From NCBI RefSeq assembly GCF_900098925.1, contig NZ_LT622360.1:232384-296383 (forward strand): 64,000 nt of DNA, in the 5' to 3' direction. This stretch comes from Bacillus massiliglaciei (lineage in GTDB: Bacteria; Bacillota; Bacilli; Bacillales; DSM-1321). Below, one piece after another: positions 45,317 to 54,729 of this stretch (the first letter of the stretch is position 1; every line of letters begins with the position of its first letter). Both the position numbers and the translations under genes were made by a program. The notes below the pieces were generated by a model that was given only the letters and a program-made list of their open reading frames with translations, did no database searches and had not been told where the DNA came from.

Positions 45317-45427
45317 GTGAAGGAAATCACATAAATCAAACTTATACCCCTTTGTTTGTTTCGTGAAAATTTCTCCATTCCCTTATCCCTTAAAATCCCT
45401 GCAGTTCAAAGCTGCAGGGATTTTTTA
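45317..45427 (+). ncRNA. roxS: small regulatory RNA RoxS (RsaE family)
   Basis: About 111 bases, matching the RoxS/RsaE layout I recall: AATCACATAA, then a CAAAC/GTTTG stem displaying TACCCC, the block GTGAAAATTTCTCC, and C-rich segments before a strong terminator (45393-45426). In B. subtilis roxS lies in the same place, between yizD and yjbH. RoxS blocks translation of central-metabolism mRNAs to adjust NAD/NADH balance and is controlled by ResD and Rex. The 5' end is predicted from the -10 box. Confidence 0.82.
45393..45426 (+). terminator. terminator of roxS
   Basis: AAATCCCTGCAG and CTGCAGGGATTT perfect arms with T6 tail. Confidence 0.92.
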
Positions 45428-45512
45428 TGGTCATTTTTTTCTGAAACAGACCAACAGGGTTTCTCCAAGAATATTCGTTTGTGAAATAACCGTAAAATAA
45501 AAAAACAGCCGA

Positions 45513-46409
45513 TTATTTCGGCTGATCTCCAATATACTTCCAAAATGATCCGTATTTAGCTGGGATCTTTTGAGCAATTTGTTTTAAGACCAATTTTTTC
45601 ATTTCAAGCTCAACAGCATTTTTGGAAAGATTATAAACTAATTCAATTTCCTTCGTAGCTACAAGCCTGAATGCTTTCAAAAATTGTTCCAAAGAAGGCG
45701 GGGGTGTCGGTTCCGGCAGTTCATCCAGCATGTCTTCCAAGATATGGACATACACTTCATACGGATAAACACCAGACAGCTTAATCCCTTCTTCCTCAAT
45801 ATTTTGATTGAAGAAGACCAGTGATGGACTTTCTGTGACCTCCATTTCTGAGGTGATTTTCATATCGCATTGAAAACCTTTGGCCGCACTGGTTGACTCC
45901 ATGTCATTCAAGAATTCCGCCACATCAAGACCGGTGTTTTCTGCACATTCCGTGAGAACTTCAAGAGAAGAGATATCTTTCTTTTTAATAAATACATATT
46001 CCTGAAGTATTCTTAAAAAACGGATAGCCAGCTTCCGTCCCTGCAGTTCAGCTGCTTTAACAGCTATGGATGCAATATGTGGGGAGGTGATAGGATTTTC
46101 AAGCCACAGACTCCCGTCACAAGACATGCCCGAACGGCTGGCAGTCTTTTCCCAGCCTTGTGCAATATTTTCATAATTTTTTATTTTTGATAGATTCAAG
46201 GAAGTCAACTTCCCGCTTAATACATGGCGCAGGGAAAATAATTGTCCATATTCCATTTGTAATTTTTTAATGATTGGTTCCAAGCCCCAGCATTCTGGAC
46301 AAAGAGGATCAATAAAAACATAAATCTCCAGAGGTTTCTTGCCAATATCATAACACTGCTGTGTCTTGATCCAATCGGATACATCAAAAACTGGTTTTTG
46401 TGCGCTCAA
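45513..46409 (-). CDS. spxH: ClpXP adaptor protein SpxH (YjbH)
   Basis: A 298-residue DsbA/thioredoxin-fold protein that binds Spx and speeds its degradation by ClpXP. The CxxC-like site is in FIDPLCPECWGLEP (about residues 35-38). Start is TTG 46409, with AAAGGAG upstream, overlapping the yjbI stop by 4 bases. Spx, its target, is encoded 5 kb away in the same window. Confidence 0.95.
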   Translation of the reverse strand: MSAQKPVFDVSDWIKTQQCYDIGKKPLEIYVFIDPLCPECWGLEPIIKKLQMEYGQLFSLRHVLSGKLTSLNLSKIKNYENIAQGWEKTASRSGMSCDGSLWLENPITSPHIASIAVKAAELQGRKLAIRFLRILQEYVFIKKKDISSLEVLTECAENTGLDVAEFLNDMESTSAAKGFQCDMKITSEMEVTESPSLVFFNQNIEEEGIKLSGVYPYEVYVHILEDMLDELPEPTPPPSLEQFLKAFRLVATKEIELVYNLSKNAVELEMKKLVLKQIAQKIPAKYGSFWKYIGDQPK

Positions 46410-46810
46410 CTGTCTTCTCCTTTCCCGGTTTCAGAAGCTGTGTTGACCATATGATGTGCTGTCATATATAACCGGCGGTAGAAATATTCACGTAGCTCGC
46501 CCTGAAGGCCGACTTCATCCATGGCTTCCTCCATACAGGCGAGCCATGCACTGGCACGCTGTTCAGTAATTTCAAATGGTATATGTCTTGCCCGCAGCAT
46601 TGGGTGGCCATGCTCCTCTGTATAAAGAGGGGGACCGCCCAGGAATTGGGTCATGAACTGTTTTTGTTTACGAGCCGTTTCAGATAAATCGTCAGGAAAA
46701 ATCTTCTGCAGATCAGAATGATTTTTTACTTTGGAGTAAAAAGTATCAATTAGCTTGTGTAATTGCCCTTCTCCAATCAATTCATATGGTGTAGGGTTCC
46801 CTTGCTCCAT
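46406..46810 (-). CDS. yjbI: group II truncated hemoglobin YjbI
   Basis: A 134-residue 2/2 hemoglobin with YELIGEGQLHKLIDTFY at the start, LGGPPLYTEEHGHPMLRARH carrying the proximal-histidine region, and WLACMEEAMDEVGL. It binds oxygen or NO; its link to SpxH in one operon is conserved in bacilli and the protein has been tied to protection of the YjbH-Spx axis. AAAAGGAG precedes ATG 46810. Confidence 0.95.
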   Translation of the reverse strand: MEQGNPTPYELIGEGQLHKLIDTFYSKVKNHSDLQKIFPDDLSETARKQKQFMTQFLGGPPLYTEEHGHPMLRARHIPFEITEQRASAWLACMEEAMDEVGLQGELREYFYRRLYMTAHHMVNTASETGKGEDS

Positions 46811-46931
46811 GCTGATTACTCCTTTTAAGATAAGATGTTTACTTTATTAATATTATTTTAACAATGACACTTGCAGATAACAAATTTCTAGCTCTGTCCG
46901 AGGCGACTATAGTGATTGATCAGGAGGACAT

Positions 46932-46964
46932 AAAAAGATCCCTTTCAATAATGGAAAGGGATCT
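46932..46964 (-). terminator. terminator of cwlQ
   Basis: AGATCCCTTTC and GAAAGGGATCT arms, with TTTTTA on the minus-strand exit side. Confidence 0.9.
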
Positions 46965-46972
46965 GCAGCGGG

Positions 46973-47620
46973 TTAAGCTAAGAAATGATTCATAATTTTC
47001 TCTACATAATTTTGTGTTTCTTTAAAGGGCGGCACACCATTGTATTTATCAACGTTTCCTGGACCTGCATTATAGGCTGCGAGAGCCGTTTTAATATCGC
47101 CGTCATATTTCTTGAGCATTTGGCTCAAGTATTTTACTCCGCCCATTACATTGTCTTCAGGATCAAAAACATTCTCAACACCAAGGCTTTTGGCTGTTGC
47201 CGGCATTAGCTGCATAAGTCCGGAAGCGCCTGCATAGCTTTTCGCTTCTGGGTTGAAATTCGATTCCTGTCTAATAACAGACTTGATCAATTTTTCAGGT
47301 ACATTATACTGACTGGAAGCCTTGCTGATAATTGAATCGATGTCAGTTGCCTTGGCTGTTGCCGGGCTTGCAGATTCAATGGCCTGGGCCACGACCGGTG
47401 TTGTATAATTTGTAAAACCTGCCTGCTGATCGAGCAGAGCGGCTATTGAGCCGGAAACAGACCCGAGTGTTTGCAGGGAGGAATTGGCTGTATCTTGCTG
47501 GATAACTTCAGAAAGCAGTTCGGTAAACCCTGAACCGGAAGTGATGGAAGAATTGCTGCTGGCATTAAGCGATTCCATACTTTGAAGCTGTATCAGGGTT
47601 TTAAAATCTTGGATTCTCAT
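46973..47620 (-). CDS. cwlQ: lytic transglycosylase CwlQ (YjbJ)
   Basis: A 215-residue peptidoglycan hydrolase. A low-complexity Ser/Thr-rich N-terminal 100 residues is followed by an SLT domain: catalytic Glu in SVIRQESNFNPEA, then AGASGLMQLMPATA and TALAAYNAGPGNV. No clear signal peptide is seen, as for its B. subtilis relative. ATG 47620 follows GGAGGTG; the gene starts 20 bases inside the end of yjbK. Confidence 0.92.
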   Translation of the reverse strand: MRIQDFKTLIQLQSMESLNASSNSSITSGSGFTELLSEVIQQDTANSSLQTLGSVSGSIAALLDQQAGFTNYTTPVVAQAIESASPATAKATDIDSIISKASSQYNVPEKLIKSVIRQESNFNPEAKSYAGASGLMQLMPATAKSLGVENVFDPEDNVMGGVKYLSQMLKKYDGDIKTALAAYNAGPGNVDKYNGVPPFKETQNYVEKIMNHFLA

Positions 47621-48206
47621 CCGCTTCACCTCCGCCAAATTTGGCACGATAAAATCTTCTAACTTTATTTTCGGTCGGCCTAAGCGGAATGTTAAGTGTT
47701 TTTAATAATTGGAAAAATATACCTTCTCCTGTTTGTCGGTCACTTACTTCATATTCAAGCTCAAAATCTTCTTTCCCCTCATACATACTGCGGTCAAAAA
47801 CAAGCAAGCCTCCCTTAAAAGGAATTTCTGCCCGTTCGGTTTTTAATGATCCGAAGCAAATGATCTCCTCTGGATTTATTCCTTGCTGCAGAAGGAGGCT
47901 TTCGATCTGGCCTTTTGGAAATTGTTCATGTTGTAAAAATAAGTCTGCTTCTTGCCGGTTTATCTGCTGGTTGCTTTCCAAAAGCCCTTCATCAGCCGGC
48001 TGTTTGAGTGTCAATTCAAATGTTCCGTCTTTTTCCCTGATTCGCAATGCAGACTGCTGCTCTTTTAGGTGAAAAGAGGGTGTATCAAAGTAATAATTGG
48101 TTTGGACTGCGAAATCGGATGGGGCTATATTAAAATCGTCAGTGATTTGTATGAATTCTTCCTTGGTTATTAAATTTTTACATTCAATTTCTATGTGCTG
48201 ATCCAT
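47601..48206 (-). CDS. yjbK: CYTH domain protein YjbK
   Basis: A 201-residue CYTH-fold protein with the diagnostic ExExK signature in IEIECKN at the start, and alternating acidic/basic tunnel residues (RIREKDGTFELTLKQP, DFELEYEVSD). CYTH enzymes hydrolyse triphosphates or make cAMP; substrate here is unknown. It lies just upstream of cwlQ in one operon. A weak AAAGGACGG precedes ATG 48206. Confidence 0.9.
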   Translation of the reverse strand: MDQHIEIECKNLITKEEFIQITDDFNIAPSDFAVQTNYYFDTPSFHLKEQQSALRIREKDGTFELTLKQPADEGLLESNQQINRQEADLFLQHEQFPKGQIESLLLQQGINPEEIICFGSLKTERAEIPFKGGLLVFDRSMYEGKEDFELEYEVSDRQTGEGIFFQLLKTLNIPLRPTENKVRRFYRAKFGGGEADENPRF

Positions 48207-48522
48207 TACAGCCGTCCTTTCCTGTTTGCTAGCTTAATCATATAAAAATCATGTGTGTTGTCAATAGCGGTATTTTTGATAAAATCTATTGGATTCTTAG
48301 GAATCAATTGCGCAATATGATAAAATAAAGGGAAGGAAACATATGGCTGTAACAAGAGAAGGTCCTTATTTTTTTGAATCGTACATACAAGAATACGGCC
48401 TCTTACTCTAACTGCACACAGGGGAATAATGGGGAGACATTGGCCGGATGTTATTTAGAGGCTCTAATTACCTTTCGTTGTGAAAAGCAATGAATATATA
48501 GATAGAAATAGGTGGTGCAGCA
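48207..48522. other. divergent region between yjbK and relQ
   Basis: 316 bases with outward promoters expected. It holds a palindrome TTGGATTC/GAATCAA (48289-48306) and a 22-codon open frame. In B. subtilis yjbL lies here; no intact counterpart is seen. Confidence 0.45.
48343..48411 (+). CDS. possible 22-residue peptide before relQ
   Basis: MAVTREGPYFFESYIQEYGLLL, with GGAAGG 6 bases before ATG. It ends 111 bases before relQ. Unrecognised; it could be a leader, a remnant, or chance. Confidence 0.3.
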   Translation: MAVTREGPYFFESYIQEYGLLL

Positions 48523-49152
48523 ATGGAGCATTGGGAGGATTTTTTAGCGCCTTATAAACAGGCGGTTGAAGAACTGAAGGTGAAATTAAAAGGACTCAGA
48601 AATCAATTTGAACGGGATAATACCCACTCGCCCATTGAATTTGTCACCGGACGGGTTAAACCGATTGTCAGTATTTTGGATAAAGCAGCGCACAAAAATA
48701 TTTCATTGGACAGACTCGGAAACGAAATGCAGGATATAGCCGGGCTGCGGATGATGTGTCAATTTGTGGATGACATTAAGCAAGTGGTCCTCCTTTTAAG
48801 AAACCGGAATGATTTTGAAATTGTGGAAGAACGTGATTATATTTCCCATAAGAAGGACAGCGGTTATCGTTCTTATCATGTGGTGATTCGGTATCCGGTT
48901 CAGACCATTCATGGAGAAAAAAAGATTCTTGCTGAAATCCAAATCAGAACATTGGCGATGAACTTTTGGGCGACAATCGAGCATTCACTGAATTATAAGT
49001 ATAAAGGGGATTTTCCAAAGGATATCCAGATGAAGCTGCAGCGTGCAGCAGAAGCCGCTTTTTTACTCGATGAAGAAATGTCTCTCATTCGGACGGAAAT
49101 TCAGGAGGCACAGAGACTTTTTTCAAGAAAGAAAGAATCACAGGATCGTTAA
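48523..49152 (+). CDS. relQ: small alarmone synthetase RelQ/SasB (YjbM)
   Basis: A 209-residue single-domain (p)ppGpp synthetase that transfers pyrophosphate from ATP to GDP/GTP. Synthetase motifs: [67 protein letters not shown]. No hydrolase or C-terminal regulatory domains, as expected for RelQ. It leads a group with nadK and an RluA-type gene. AGGTGG precedes ATG. Confidence 0.96.
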   Translation: MEHWEDFLAPYKQAVEELKVKLKGLRNQFERDNTHSPIEFVTGRVKPIVSILDKAAHKNISLDRLGNEMQDIAGLRMMCQFVDDIKQVVLLLRNRNDFEIVEERDYISHKKDSGYRSYHVVIRYPVQTIHGEKKILAEIQIRTLAMNFWATIEHSLNYKYKGDFPKDIQMKLQRAAEAAFLLDEEMSLIRTEIQEAQRLFSRKKESQDR

Positions 49153-49184
49153 ACGGAAGAAAAAAATGGAGTAGGTGGGATCGT

Positions 49185-49979
49185 ATGAAATTTGCCATAA
49201 CATCTAAGGGAGATACAAAATCAAATACCCTCATGCACAGAATGAGGACCTATTTACAGGATTTTAATTTGGAATATGATGAAGATCAGCCGGACATCGT
49301 CATATCTGTAGGCGGGGATGGCACTCTTTTGTATGCTTTCCACCGCTATAAAAATCGCTTGGATAAAACGGCTTTTGTCGGTGTTCATACGGGACATCTT
49401 GGCTTTTATGCAGATTGGACACCCGATGAAATCGAAAAGCTTGTCATTGCATTGGCTAAGACTCCTTTCCAGGTTGTCGAGTATCCTCTGCTTGAAACCA
49501 TTGTCCGCTATCAGCATGGCGGCCGGGAAGCGAGATTTCTGGCGCTGAATGAATCAACGGTCAAAAGTGTAGAAGGTACGTTGGTCATCGATGTCGAGAT
49601 CAGAGGACAGCATTTTGAAACTTTTCGGGGCGACGGACTGTGTGTAGCCACACCATCCGGAAGCACTGCTTATAATAAAGCACTTGGAGGGGCAATCATC
49701 CATCCTTCGATTGACGCTATCCAGCTGACTGAATTGGCATCCATCAATAATCGGGTCTTTCGGACAGTAGGATCGCCTTTATTGCTGCCGGCGCATCATA
49801 CCTGTATGCTCCGTCCGGTCAATGATGTGAACTTTCAAATCACTGTCGATCATTTAACACTGCTGCAGGAAAATGTGAAATCGATCCAGTTCCGCGTGGC
49901 AGATGAAAAGATACGTTTTGCGAGGTTCAGGCCATTTCCTTTTTGGAAAAGGGTGCATGATTCGTTTATTGCAAATTAA
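49185..49979 (+). CDS. nadK: NAD kinase
   Basis: A 264-residue enzyme phosphorylating NAD to NADP. The nucleotide site [12 protein letters not shown] contains the catalytic GGDG; NEST and [13 protein letters not shown] are further family motifs. It is the short NadK type (NadF/YjbN). Start ATG 49185 follows GTAGGTGGG. Downstream pseudouridine synthase is 8 bases away. Confidence 0.96.
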   Translation: MKFAITSKGDTKSNTLMHRMRTYLQDFNLEYDEDQPDIVISVGGDGTLLYAFHRYKNRLDKTAFVGVHTGHLGFYADWTPDEIEKLVIALAKTPFQVVEYPLLETIVRYQHGGREARFLALNESTVKSVEGTLVIDVEIRGQHFETFRGDGLCVATPSGSTAYNKALGGAIIHPSIDAIQLTELASINNRVFRTVGSPLLLPAHHTCMLRPVNDVNFQITVDHLTLLQENVKSIQFRVADEKIRFARFRPFPFWKRVHDSFIAN

Positions 49980-49987
49980 GGAGCAGG

Positions 49988-50914
49988 ATGGCTATGAGCG
50001 ATCAACAGTTGAAAAAGCGTTTCAAATTGAATTGGACGGTGGAAGAGAAAGAGAATGAAATGCTCCTGAGGGACTTTTTATCTGCTAACTCCATTTCAAG
50101 GCGGGCTTTGACAGATATAAAGTTTAAAGGCGGGCTGATTACACTGAATGGTTCAGTTGTAAATGTGAGGGAGCGTCTTCGGACGGGAGATAGGATCGAA
50201 TTGATTTTCCCAAGGGAAATACCAAGTGAGGGACTCCTTGCAGAAGATCTTCCGATCGAAATTCTATTCGAAGATTCGAATCTGCTTGTGATTCATAAAC
50301 CTGCAGGCATGACCACGATTCCGTCCAGAGAACATCCGTCCGGAAGCCTTGCCAATGCTTTGGCGGGTTATTATAAACAGTCGGGTTTAGAAGCTACGAT
50401 TCATATTGTGACAAGGCTTGACAGGGATACATCAGGACTGATCCTCGTCGCCAAGCACCGCCATATCCATCATTTGCTAAGTCAGCAGCAAAAGACAGGC
50501 CTGGTCAAAAGAAGGTATCAGGCGATTGCTGAAGGAATCATGATGACGGATCAGGGAAAGATTGAAGAACCAATAGGCCGGAAGCCGACAAGTATTATTG
50601 AGCGGGAAGTCCGGAATGACGGCCAATATGCTTGTACATATTATTCAGTTGCCGCTCGGACAATGAAGCATACACATTTGGAAATACGGCTGAAAACAGG
50701 CAGGACCCACCAAATCAGGGTTCATATGTCGCATGCAGGGCATCCTTTGGCAGGAGATGATTTATATGGGGGGCATACAGACTGTATCAAACGTCAGGCC
50801 CTCCATTGCTGCTGTCTTGATTTTATACATCCCGTCACACATCAGAAAATGCAGTTTACACAGGAAATTCCGGAGGATATGCGGAAGCTGCTTGTTACGG
50901 ATAGGCAGGTATGA
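49988..50914 (+). CDS. yjbO: RluA family RNA pseudouridine synthase YjbO
   Basis: A 308-residue enzyme with an N-terminal S4-like part (about 20-80) and the RluA catalytic domain. The catalytic Asp is in HIVTRLDRDTSGL, and GRTHQIRVHMSHAGHPLAGDDLYGG is the RluA signature. Target position in rRNA or tRNA is unknown. ATG 49988 is 4 bases after AAGGAG; ATG 49994 has better spacing and may be the real start. Confidence 0.94.
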   Translation: MAMSDQQLKKRFKLNWTVEEKENEMLLRDFLSANSISRRALTDIKFKGGLITLNGSVVNVRERLRTGDRIELIFPREIPSEGLLAEDLPIEILFEDSNLLVIHKPAGMTTIPSREHPSGSLANALAGYYKQSGLEATIHIVTRLDRDTSGLILVAKHRHIHHLLSQQQKTGLVKRRYQAIAEGIMMTDQGKIEEPIGRKPTSIIEREVRNDGQYACTYYSVAARTMKHTHLEIRLKTGRTHQIRVHMSHAGHPLAGDDLYGGHTDCIKRQALHCCCLDFIHPVTHQKMQFTQEIPEDMRKLLVTDRQV

Positions 50915-50975
50915 GCCAGCTTTTTTAGGTGAAAGGCTGTCTGTTACAACAATAAAAAATAAATGTTGTAAATAA

Positions 50976-51000
50976 AAACTCGCTGAAAAGCGAGTTTTTA
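50976..51000. terminator. bidirectional terminator between yjbO and prpE
   Basis: AAAAACTCGC and GCGAGTTTTT arms; T runs both ways. Confidence 0.9.
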
Positions 51001-51011
51001 CCATGTTTTGT

Positions 51012-51758
51012 TCAGTCATCAAAGGAAGTCCTGAATTTATCTTTAATGAACGGCATCGAAGAAGGAATAGAGACCAGCTCTATTTCGGGATAACGGAGTG
51101 CGGTCAATTTTCCGCCGAATACACATCCAGTATCAATATTATATGTTTGGTTTACCTGGCGGGCTTCTAAAACTGGAGTATGCCCGTACACAATCCAGGC
51201 AGAGCCATGGTAGTGTTTGGCCCAATCGTGGCGGACGGGGGAACCGTCGGCATGCTTGGCCCCTGTAATATCCCCGTAGAGTACAAAGGTTTTTACCTTT
51301 TTTCCATACTGGCCGATGTATTCCTGCTTAATGCCGGCATGGGCAATAAGCAGCCTGCCGCCGTCAGTCATATGATAGAGCGGAGATGTTTCGTACAGTT
51401 CCATGAATTTATGTTTTATACTCTTTTTTTCTCTCGGTGTCAGCTGGCCGTATTCAGCTGCGGTCGTTTCCAATCCATGCATCAGCTGGACATTGTTTCC
51501 CTGAAAAAAACGATACAGTTTATTACAATGATTGCCGGGTGAATAGAGACCCTTTTTCTCTTTCACTACGAGTTCATAGACGGCTTCAATCACTTTCAAG
51601 GATTGAGGACCGCGGTCTGTCAGATCCCCGACAAAACCGAGAGTTCTTCCATCAGGATGGACAGGGATCCCTGAATCCCATCTATAATCAAGTTCTTCAG
51701 TAAGCTTGCGGAACTCATCGTAACACCCGTGAATATCTCCAATGATATCAATATTCAT
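51012..51758 (-). CDS. prpE: bis(5'-nucleosyl)-tetraphosphatase PrpE
   Basis: A 248-residue calcineurin-like metallophosphatase. The metal-binding blocks are GDIHGC (about residues 6-11), [14 protein letters not shown] and the late [10 protein letters not shown]. PrpE of B. subtilis hydrolyses Ap4A asymmetrically and affects spore germination. ATG 51758 ([16 protein letters not shown]) is preferred over 51794 on family N-terminus; the ribosome site AAAGGGTG is fair. Confidence 0.93.
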   Translation of the reverse strand: MNIDIIGDIHGCYDEFRKLTEELDYRWDSGIPVHPDGRTLGFVGDLTDRGPQSLKVIEAVYELVVKEKKGLYSPGNHCNKLYRFFQGNNVQLMHGLETTAAEYGQLTPREKKSIKHKFMELYETSPLYHMTDGGRLLIAHAGIKQEYIGQYGKKVKTFVLYGDITGAKHADGSPVRHDWAKHYHGSAWIVYGHTPVLEARQVNQTYNIDTGCVFGGKLTALRYPEIELVSIPSSMPFIKDKFRTSFDD

Positions 51759-51875
51759 TTGCCACACCCTTTGTTTGTTATATGAAGGTTTCATGGTATT
51801 AGTATAGTATGTTTTCGAAAAAATATAAAAAGCAAAGAAGGCATGTTGTGCACAAAAGAAAGAAGGTAGGGCATT

Positions 51876-53252
51876 ATGGCTGATTACCCAAATAAGGAAG
51901 AACAGGCTGAATTAGATTACGATATTTTGACAGAAGCCCTTGCATCAGAGAATATCGATCAATTCCGCTTAGTATTCATGGACCTGCATTCCTATGATCA
52001 AGGGCAATATTATGCAGGTCTCACAAAAGAACAAAGAAAAGTTTTTTATCGGTTCCTTTCACCTGAGGAAATGGCGTTAGTTTTTGAAAGCCTTGATATT
52101 GATGAGGAGCGATATGAGCATTTGCTCGCTGAAATGGATCCTGCCTATGTGGCGGATATGCTTTCCCATATGTATGCAGATGATGCAGCAGATGTCCTGT
52201 ATGAACTGGATGAAGAGCAGGCGGTTAGCTACCTCACCATTATGGAAGATGAATCTGCTCAGGAAATCCAGAAATTGATGGATTATGAAGAATATACAGC
52301 CGGAAGCATCATGACCACCGAATTTATTGCGATTGAAGCGGCTGAAACGGCCAAGTCGGCCCTGCAAATCTTGAAACGCGAGGCTCCGGATGCCGAAATG
52401 ATCTATTATCTTTTTGTTACAGACGAAGATAAAAAGCTGTTAGGTGTTGTTTCACTTAGGACCCTGATCGTTGCAGCAGATGATGCCTTGATTATGGATC
52501 TGATGGATGAAAGGGTCGTTTCGGTTACTGTCAATGAAGATCAGGAAGAGGTAGCTCACAAAATCCAAGATTATAATTTCCTGGCAATGCCTGTCGTTGA
52601 TTTTCAAAATCACCTCCTCGGCATTATAACAGTCGATGATATCCTGGATGTTATCGAGGAAGAAGCCGCTGATGACTATTCGAAGCTTGCCGGTGTTTCC
52701 GATTTGGACCGGGCAGACACGAGTCCTTTCCAAGCCGCCAAAAAAAGGCTTCCATGGCTGATCATTCTTTTGTTTCTTGGCATTTTGACAGCGAGTCTTA
52801 TTGGAAGGTTTGAAGATACATTAAGCCAGAAAGCCATTCTTGCCGTCTTTATTCCGTTAATCGGAGGAATGGCAGGAAATACGGGAACACAGGCACTGGC
52901 TGTGGCGGTCAGAGGGATCGCTACAGGAGATTTAAGAAAAGAAAGCAAATGGAAATTGATTTTGCGGGAAGCGGGGACTGGACTGATTACGGGAGCCTCC
53001 TGCGGCCTGGCTGTCATTCTTATTGTGTATATTTGGAAAGGTGATTTAATGCTGGGATTGCTCGTCGGCATTTCTATTTTCATTACCCTGATATTTGCTA
53101 CACTTGCCGGCTCATTCGTTCCGATTTTAATGGATAAAATGAAAATAGATCCGGCTGTGGCCTCCGGTCCATTTATTACAACTATTAACGATATTATCAG
53201 CATTCTGATCTATTTTGGACTGGCTACAATGTTTATGAATTATTTACTATAA
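51876..53252 (+). CDS. mgtE: magnesium transporter MgtE
   Basis: A 458-residue Mg2+ channel: N-terminal helical MgtE_N domain (about 25-135), two CBS domains (about 140-265) that sense Mg2+, a plug helix and five transmembrane helices (about 290-458), with the pore segment [19 protein letters not shown]. No Mg2+ (M-box) leader is visible; only 81 bases precede it. GAAGGTAGGG lies before ATG. Confidence 0.96.
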   Translation: MADYPNKEEQAELDYDILTEALASENIDQFRLVFMDLHSYDQGQYYAGLTKEQRKVFYRFLSPEEMALVFESLDIDEERYEHLLAEMDPAYVADMLSHMYADDAADVLYELDEEQAVSYLTIMEDESAQEIQKLMDYEEYTAGSIMTTEFIAIEAAETAKSALQILKREAPDAEMIYYLFVTDEDKKLLGVVSLRTLIVAADDALIMDLMDERVVSVTVNEDQEEVAHKIQDYNFLAMPVVDFQNHLLGIITVDDILDVIEEEAADDYSKLAGVSDLDRADTSPFQAAKKRLPWLIILLFLGILTASLIGRFEDTLSQKAILAVFIPLIGGMAGNTGTQALAVAVRGIATGDLRKESKWKLILREAGTGLITGASCGLAVILIVYIWKGDLMLGLLVGISIFITLIFATLAGSFVPILMDKMKIDPAVASGPFITTINDIISILIYFGLATMFMNYLL

Positions 53253-53261
53253 GAATGAAAT

Positions 53262-53298
53262 CAAAAGGGCTTGCCGTCGTGGCGGAGAGTCCTTTTGT
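53262..53298 (+). terminator. terminator of mgtE
   Basis: CAAAAGG..GCC and GGC..CCTTTTG imperfect arms with T tail. Confidence 0.65.
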
Positions 53299-53365
53299 TT
53301 TTAGAGAAGGCAGGGGATGCCATTTCAGAAAACAGAATTTGATTCAGTTCCTGTATCATTTTTGT

Positions 53366-53393
53366 TATACTAGGTTTAGTATCAGGTACTAAT
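53366..53393 (+). promoter_or_regulatory. FapR operator and -10 box of fabI
   Basis: TATACT (53366-53371) is followed at once by TTAGTATCAGGTACTAAT (53376-53393), a near-perfect FapR palindrome over the expected transcription start. Confidence 0.88.
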
Positions 53394-53427
53394 AACTTGT
53401 TATAAAATTAGGAGGAATTTATTTTAT

Positions 53428-54201
53428 ATGACGCTTTCATTAAAAGGCAAGACATATGTCGTTATGGGAATTGCAAATAAAAGGAGTATTGCTTGGGGCG
53501 TAGCTCGGTCTTTACATGAAGCGGGCGCGAGTCTAATCTTTACATACGGAAAAGAGAGAACAGGAAAGAGTGTCCGTGAGTTAGCCGCTGCACTGGAAGG
53601 GGCTGAGCCGCTGATTATTCAATGTGATGTGACTAAAGATGAGGATATTGAACGTTGCTTCCAGGAAATTAAAGAGCAGGCTGGCACCATTGACGGTATA
53701 GCGCACAGTATTGCTTTTGCTAACAAAGAAGAATTGGACGGAGAGTTTGTGAATACCAGCAGAGAGGGCTTCTTGTTGGCACATAATATCAGTTCTTTTT
53801 CTTTGACTGCTGTTTCAAAAGCAGCTAAAGAATTAATGCCTAATGGGGGAAGCATTGTGACCATGACCTATTTGGGCGGAGAAAGGGTTATGCAGAACTA
53901 TAACATCATGGGTGTGGCAAAAGCTTCATTGGAAGCCAGTGTCAAATACTTGGCCAATGATCTCGGCAAACACAATATCCGGGTAAATGCAGTTTCTGCA
54001 GGTCCAATCCGAACATTGTCTGCGAAAGGCGTGCGCGGCTTTAACTCTATTTTGAAGAAAATTGAAGAAGAGGCACCGCTGCGCAGGACAACAACACCTG
54101 AAGAAGTAGGGGATACAACTGTTTTTCTTCTAAGTGATATGTCCAGAGGAGTTACTGGAGAAAACATTCACGTGGATTCCGGATACCATATCATGGGATG
54201 A
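53428..54201 (+). CDS. fabI: enoyl-ACP reductase FabI
   Basis: A 257-residue SDR-type reductase for the last step of each fatty-acid elongation cycle, and the target of triclosan. The N-terminal KTYVVMGIANKRSIAWGVA is the FabI NAD(P) motif, and the YNIMGVAKAS segment holds the catalytic Tyr and Lys. It carries the second FapR operator of the window. GGAGG precedes ATG. Confidence 0.97.
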   Translation: MTLSLKGKTYVVMGIANKRSIAWGVARSLHEAGASLIFTYGKERTGKSVRELAAALEGAEPLIIQCDVTKDEDIERCFQEIKEQAGTIDGIAHSIAFANKEELDGEFVNTSREGFLLAHNISSFSLTAVSKAAKELMPNGGSIVTMTYLGGERVMQNYNIMGVAKASLEASVKYLANDLGKHNIRVNAVSAGPIRTLSAKGVRGFNSILKKIEEEAPLRRTTTPEEVGDTTVFLLSDMSRGVTGENIHVDSGYHIMG

Positions 54202-54213
54202 GTGTGAATGTAT

Positions 54214-54278
54214 AAAATAGGCTGACGTGGATCGTTTCATTTGAAATATGAGGCGATGCAAAGTCAGCCTATTTTTTT
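54214..54278 (+). terminator. terminator of fabI
   Basis: AAAATAGGCTGAC and GTCAGCCTATTTT outer arms around an inner structured loop, then a T run. Confidence 0.85.
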
Positions 54279-54306
54279 CTGCTCTTTTGTCAGCATTCCG
54301 AAATAA

Positions 54307-54334
54307 TCATATTCATTTCTTCGTTACATATATT
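54307..54334 (+). promoter_or_regulatory. candidate SigE promoter of the coat gene cluster
   Basis: TCATATT (54307-54313), 13-base spacer, CATATATT (54327-54334), resembling the SigE pattern (KMATATT / CATACANT). Spacing is one base short. Confidence 0.35.
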
Positions 54335-54425
54335 TGATACATAGATGAGAAAGCATGGGGAAAAGGGCTGTCAGTCAGTTGACAACTGTCTGCTTGAAGT
54401 AACGATCATCGAGGAGGGGCGTGCA

Positions 54426-54716
54426 ATGGACGGTAAAAAGGATGATTCATTTACCGGGGGAACGCAAATAGCTGCAGATTGTCAAAAAAAGGAAAAGGAA
54501 AGAAAATTTTCAAAAGATACCTTGCTTGAGCTGATGGAGAGACTTCCTCCTTTTGCGAGGAAGCCGTTATGCCGGTTTGAGTTAGAAAATAGAAGGGTCA
54601 TCGGCAGGCTTGAATCGAGAAAGGGGCCTTACGTTTTCATTCGCCATCAATTTGGGAAAAAGGCAGTTCCATATGAGTGGAGCAAGATTCAAGATATTCA
54701 AATTATAAAAAATTGA
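54426..54716 (+). CDS. CotO C-terminal-domain-like spore protein
   Basis: A 96-residue protein. The last 65 residues (TLLELMERLPPFARKPLCRF... to SKIQDIQIIKN) resemble the C-terminal domain of spore coat protein CotO, as does the end of the next gene. The N-terminal 30 residues are polar. ATG 54426 is used because GAGGAGGGG lies 6 bases upstream. A role in coat assembly is inferred from likeness and neighbours. Confidence 0.65.
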   Translation: MDGKKDDSFTGGTQIAADCQKKEKERKFSKDTLLELMERLPPFARKPLCRFELENRRVIGRLESRKGPYVFIRHQFGKKAVPYEWSKIQDIQIIKN

Positions 54717-54729
54717 GGGAGGCGGCACC

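Noticed and set aside
51795-51875. Mg2+ riboswitch before mgtE
   Set aside because: The gap is 81 bases, too short for an M-box, and no matching stems were seen.
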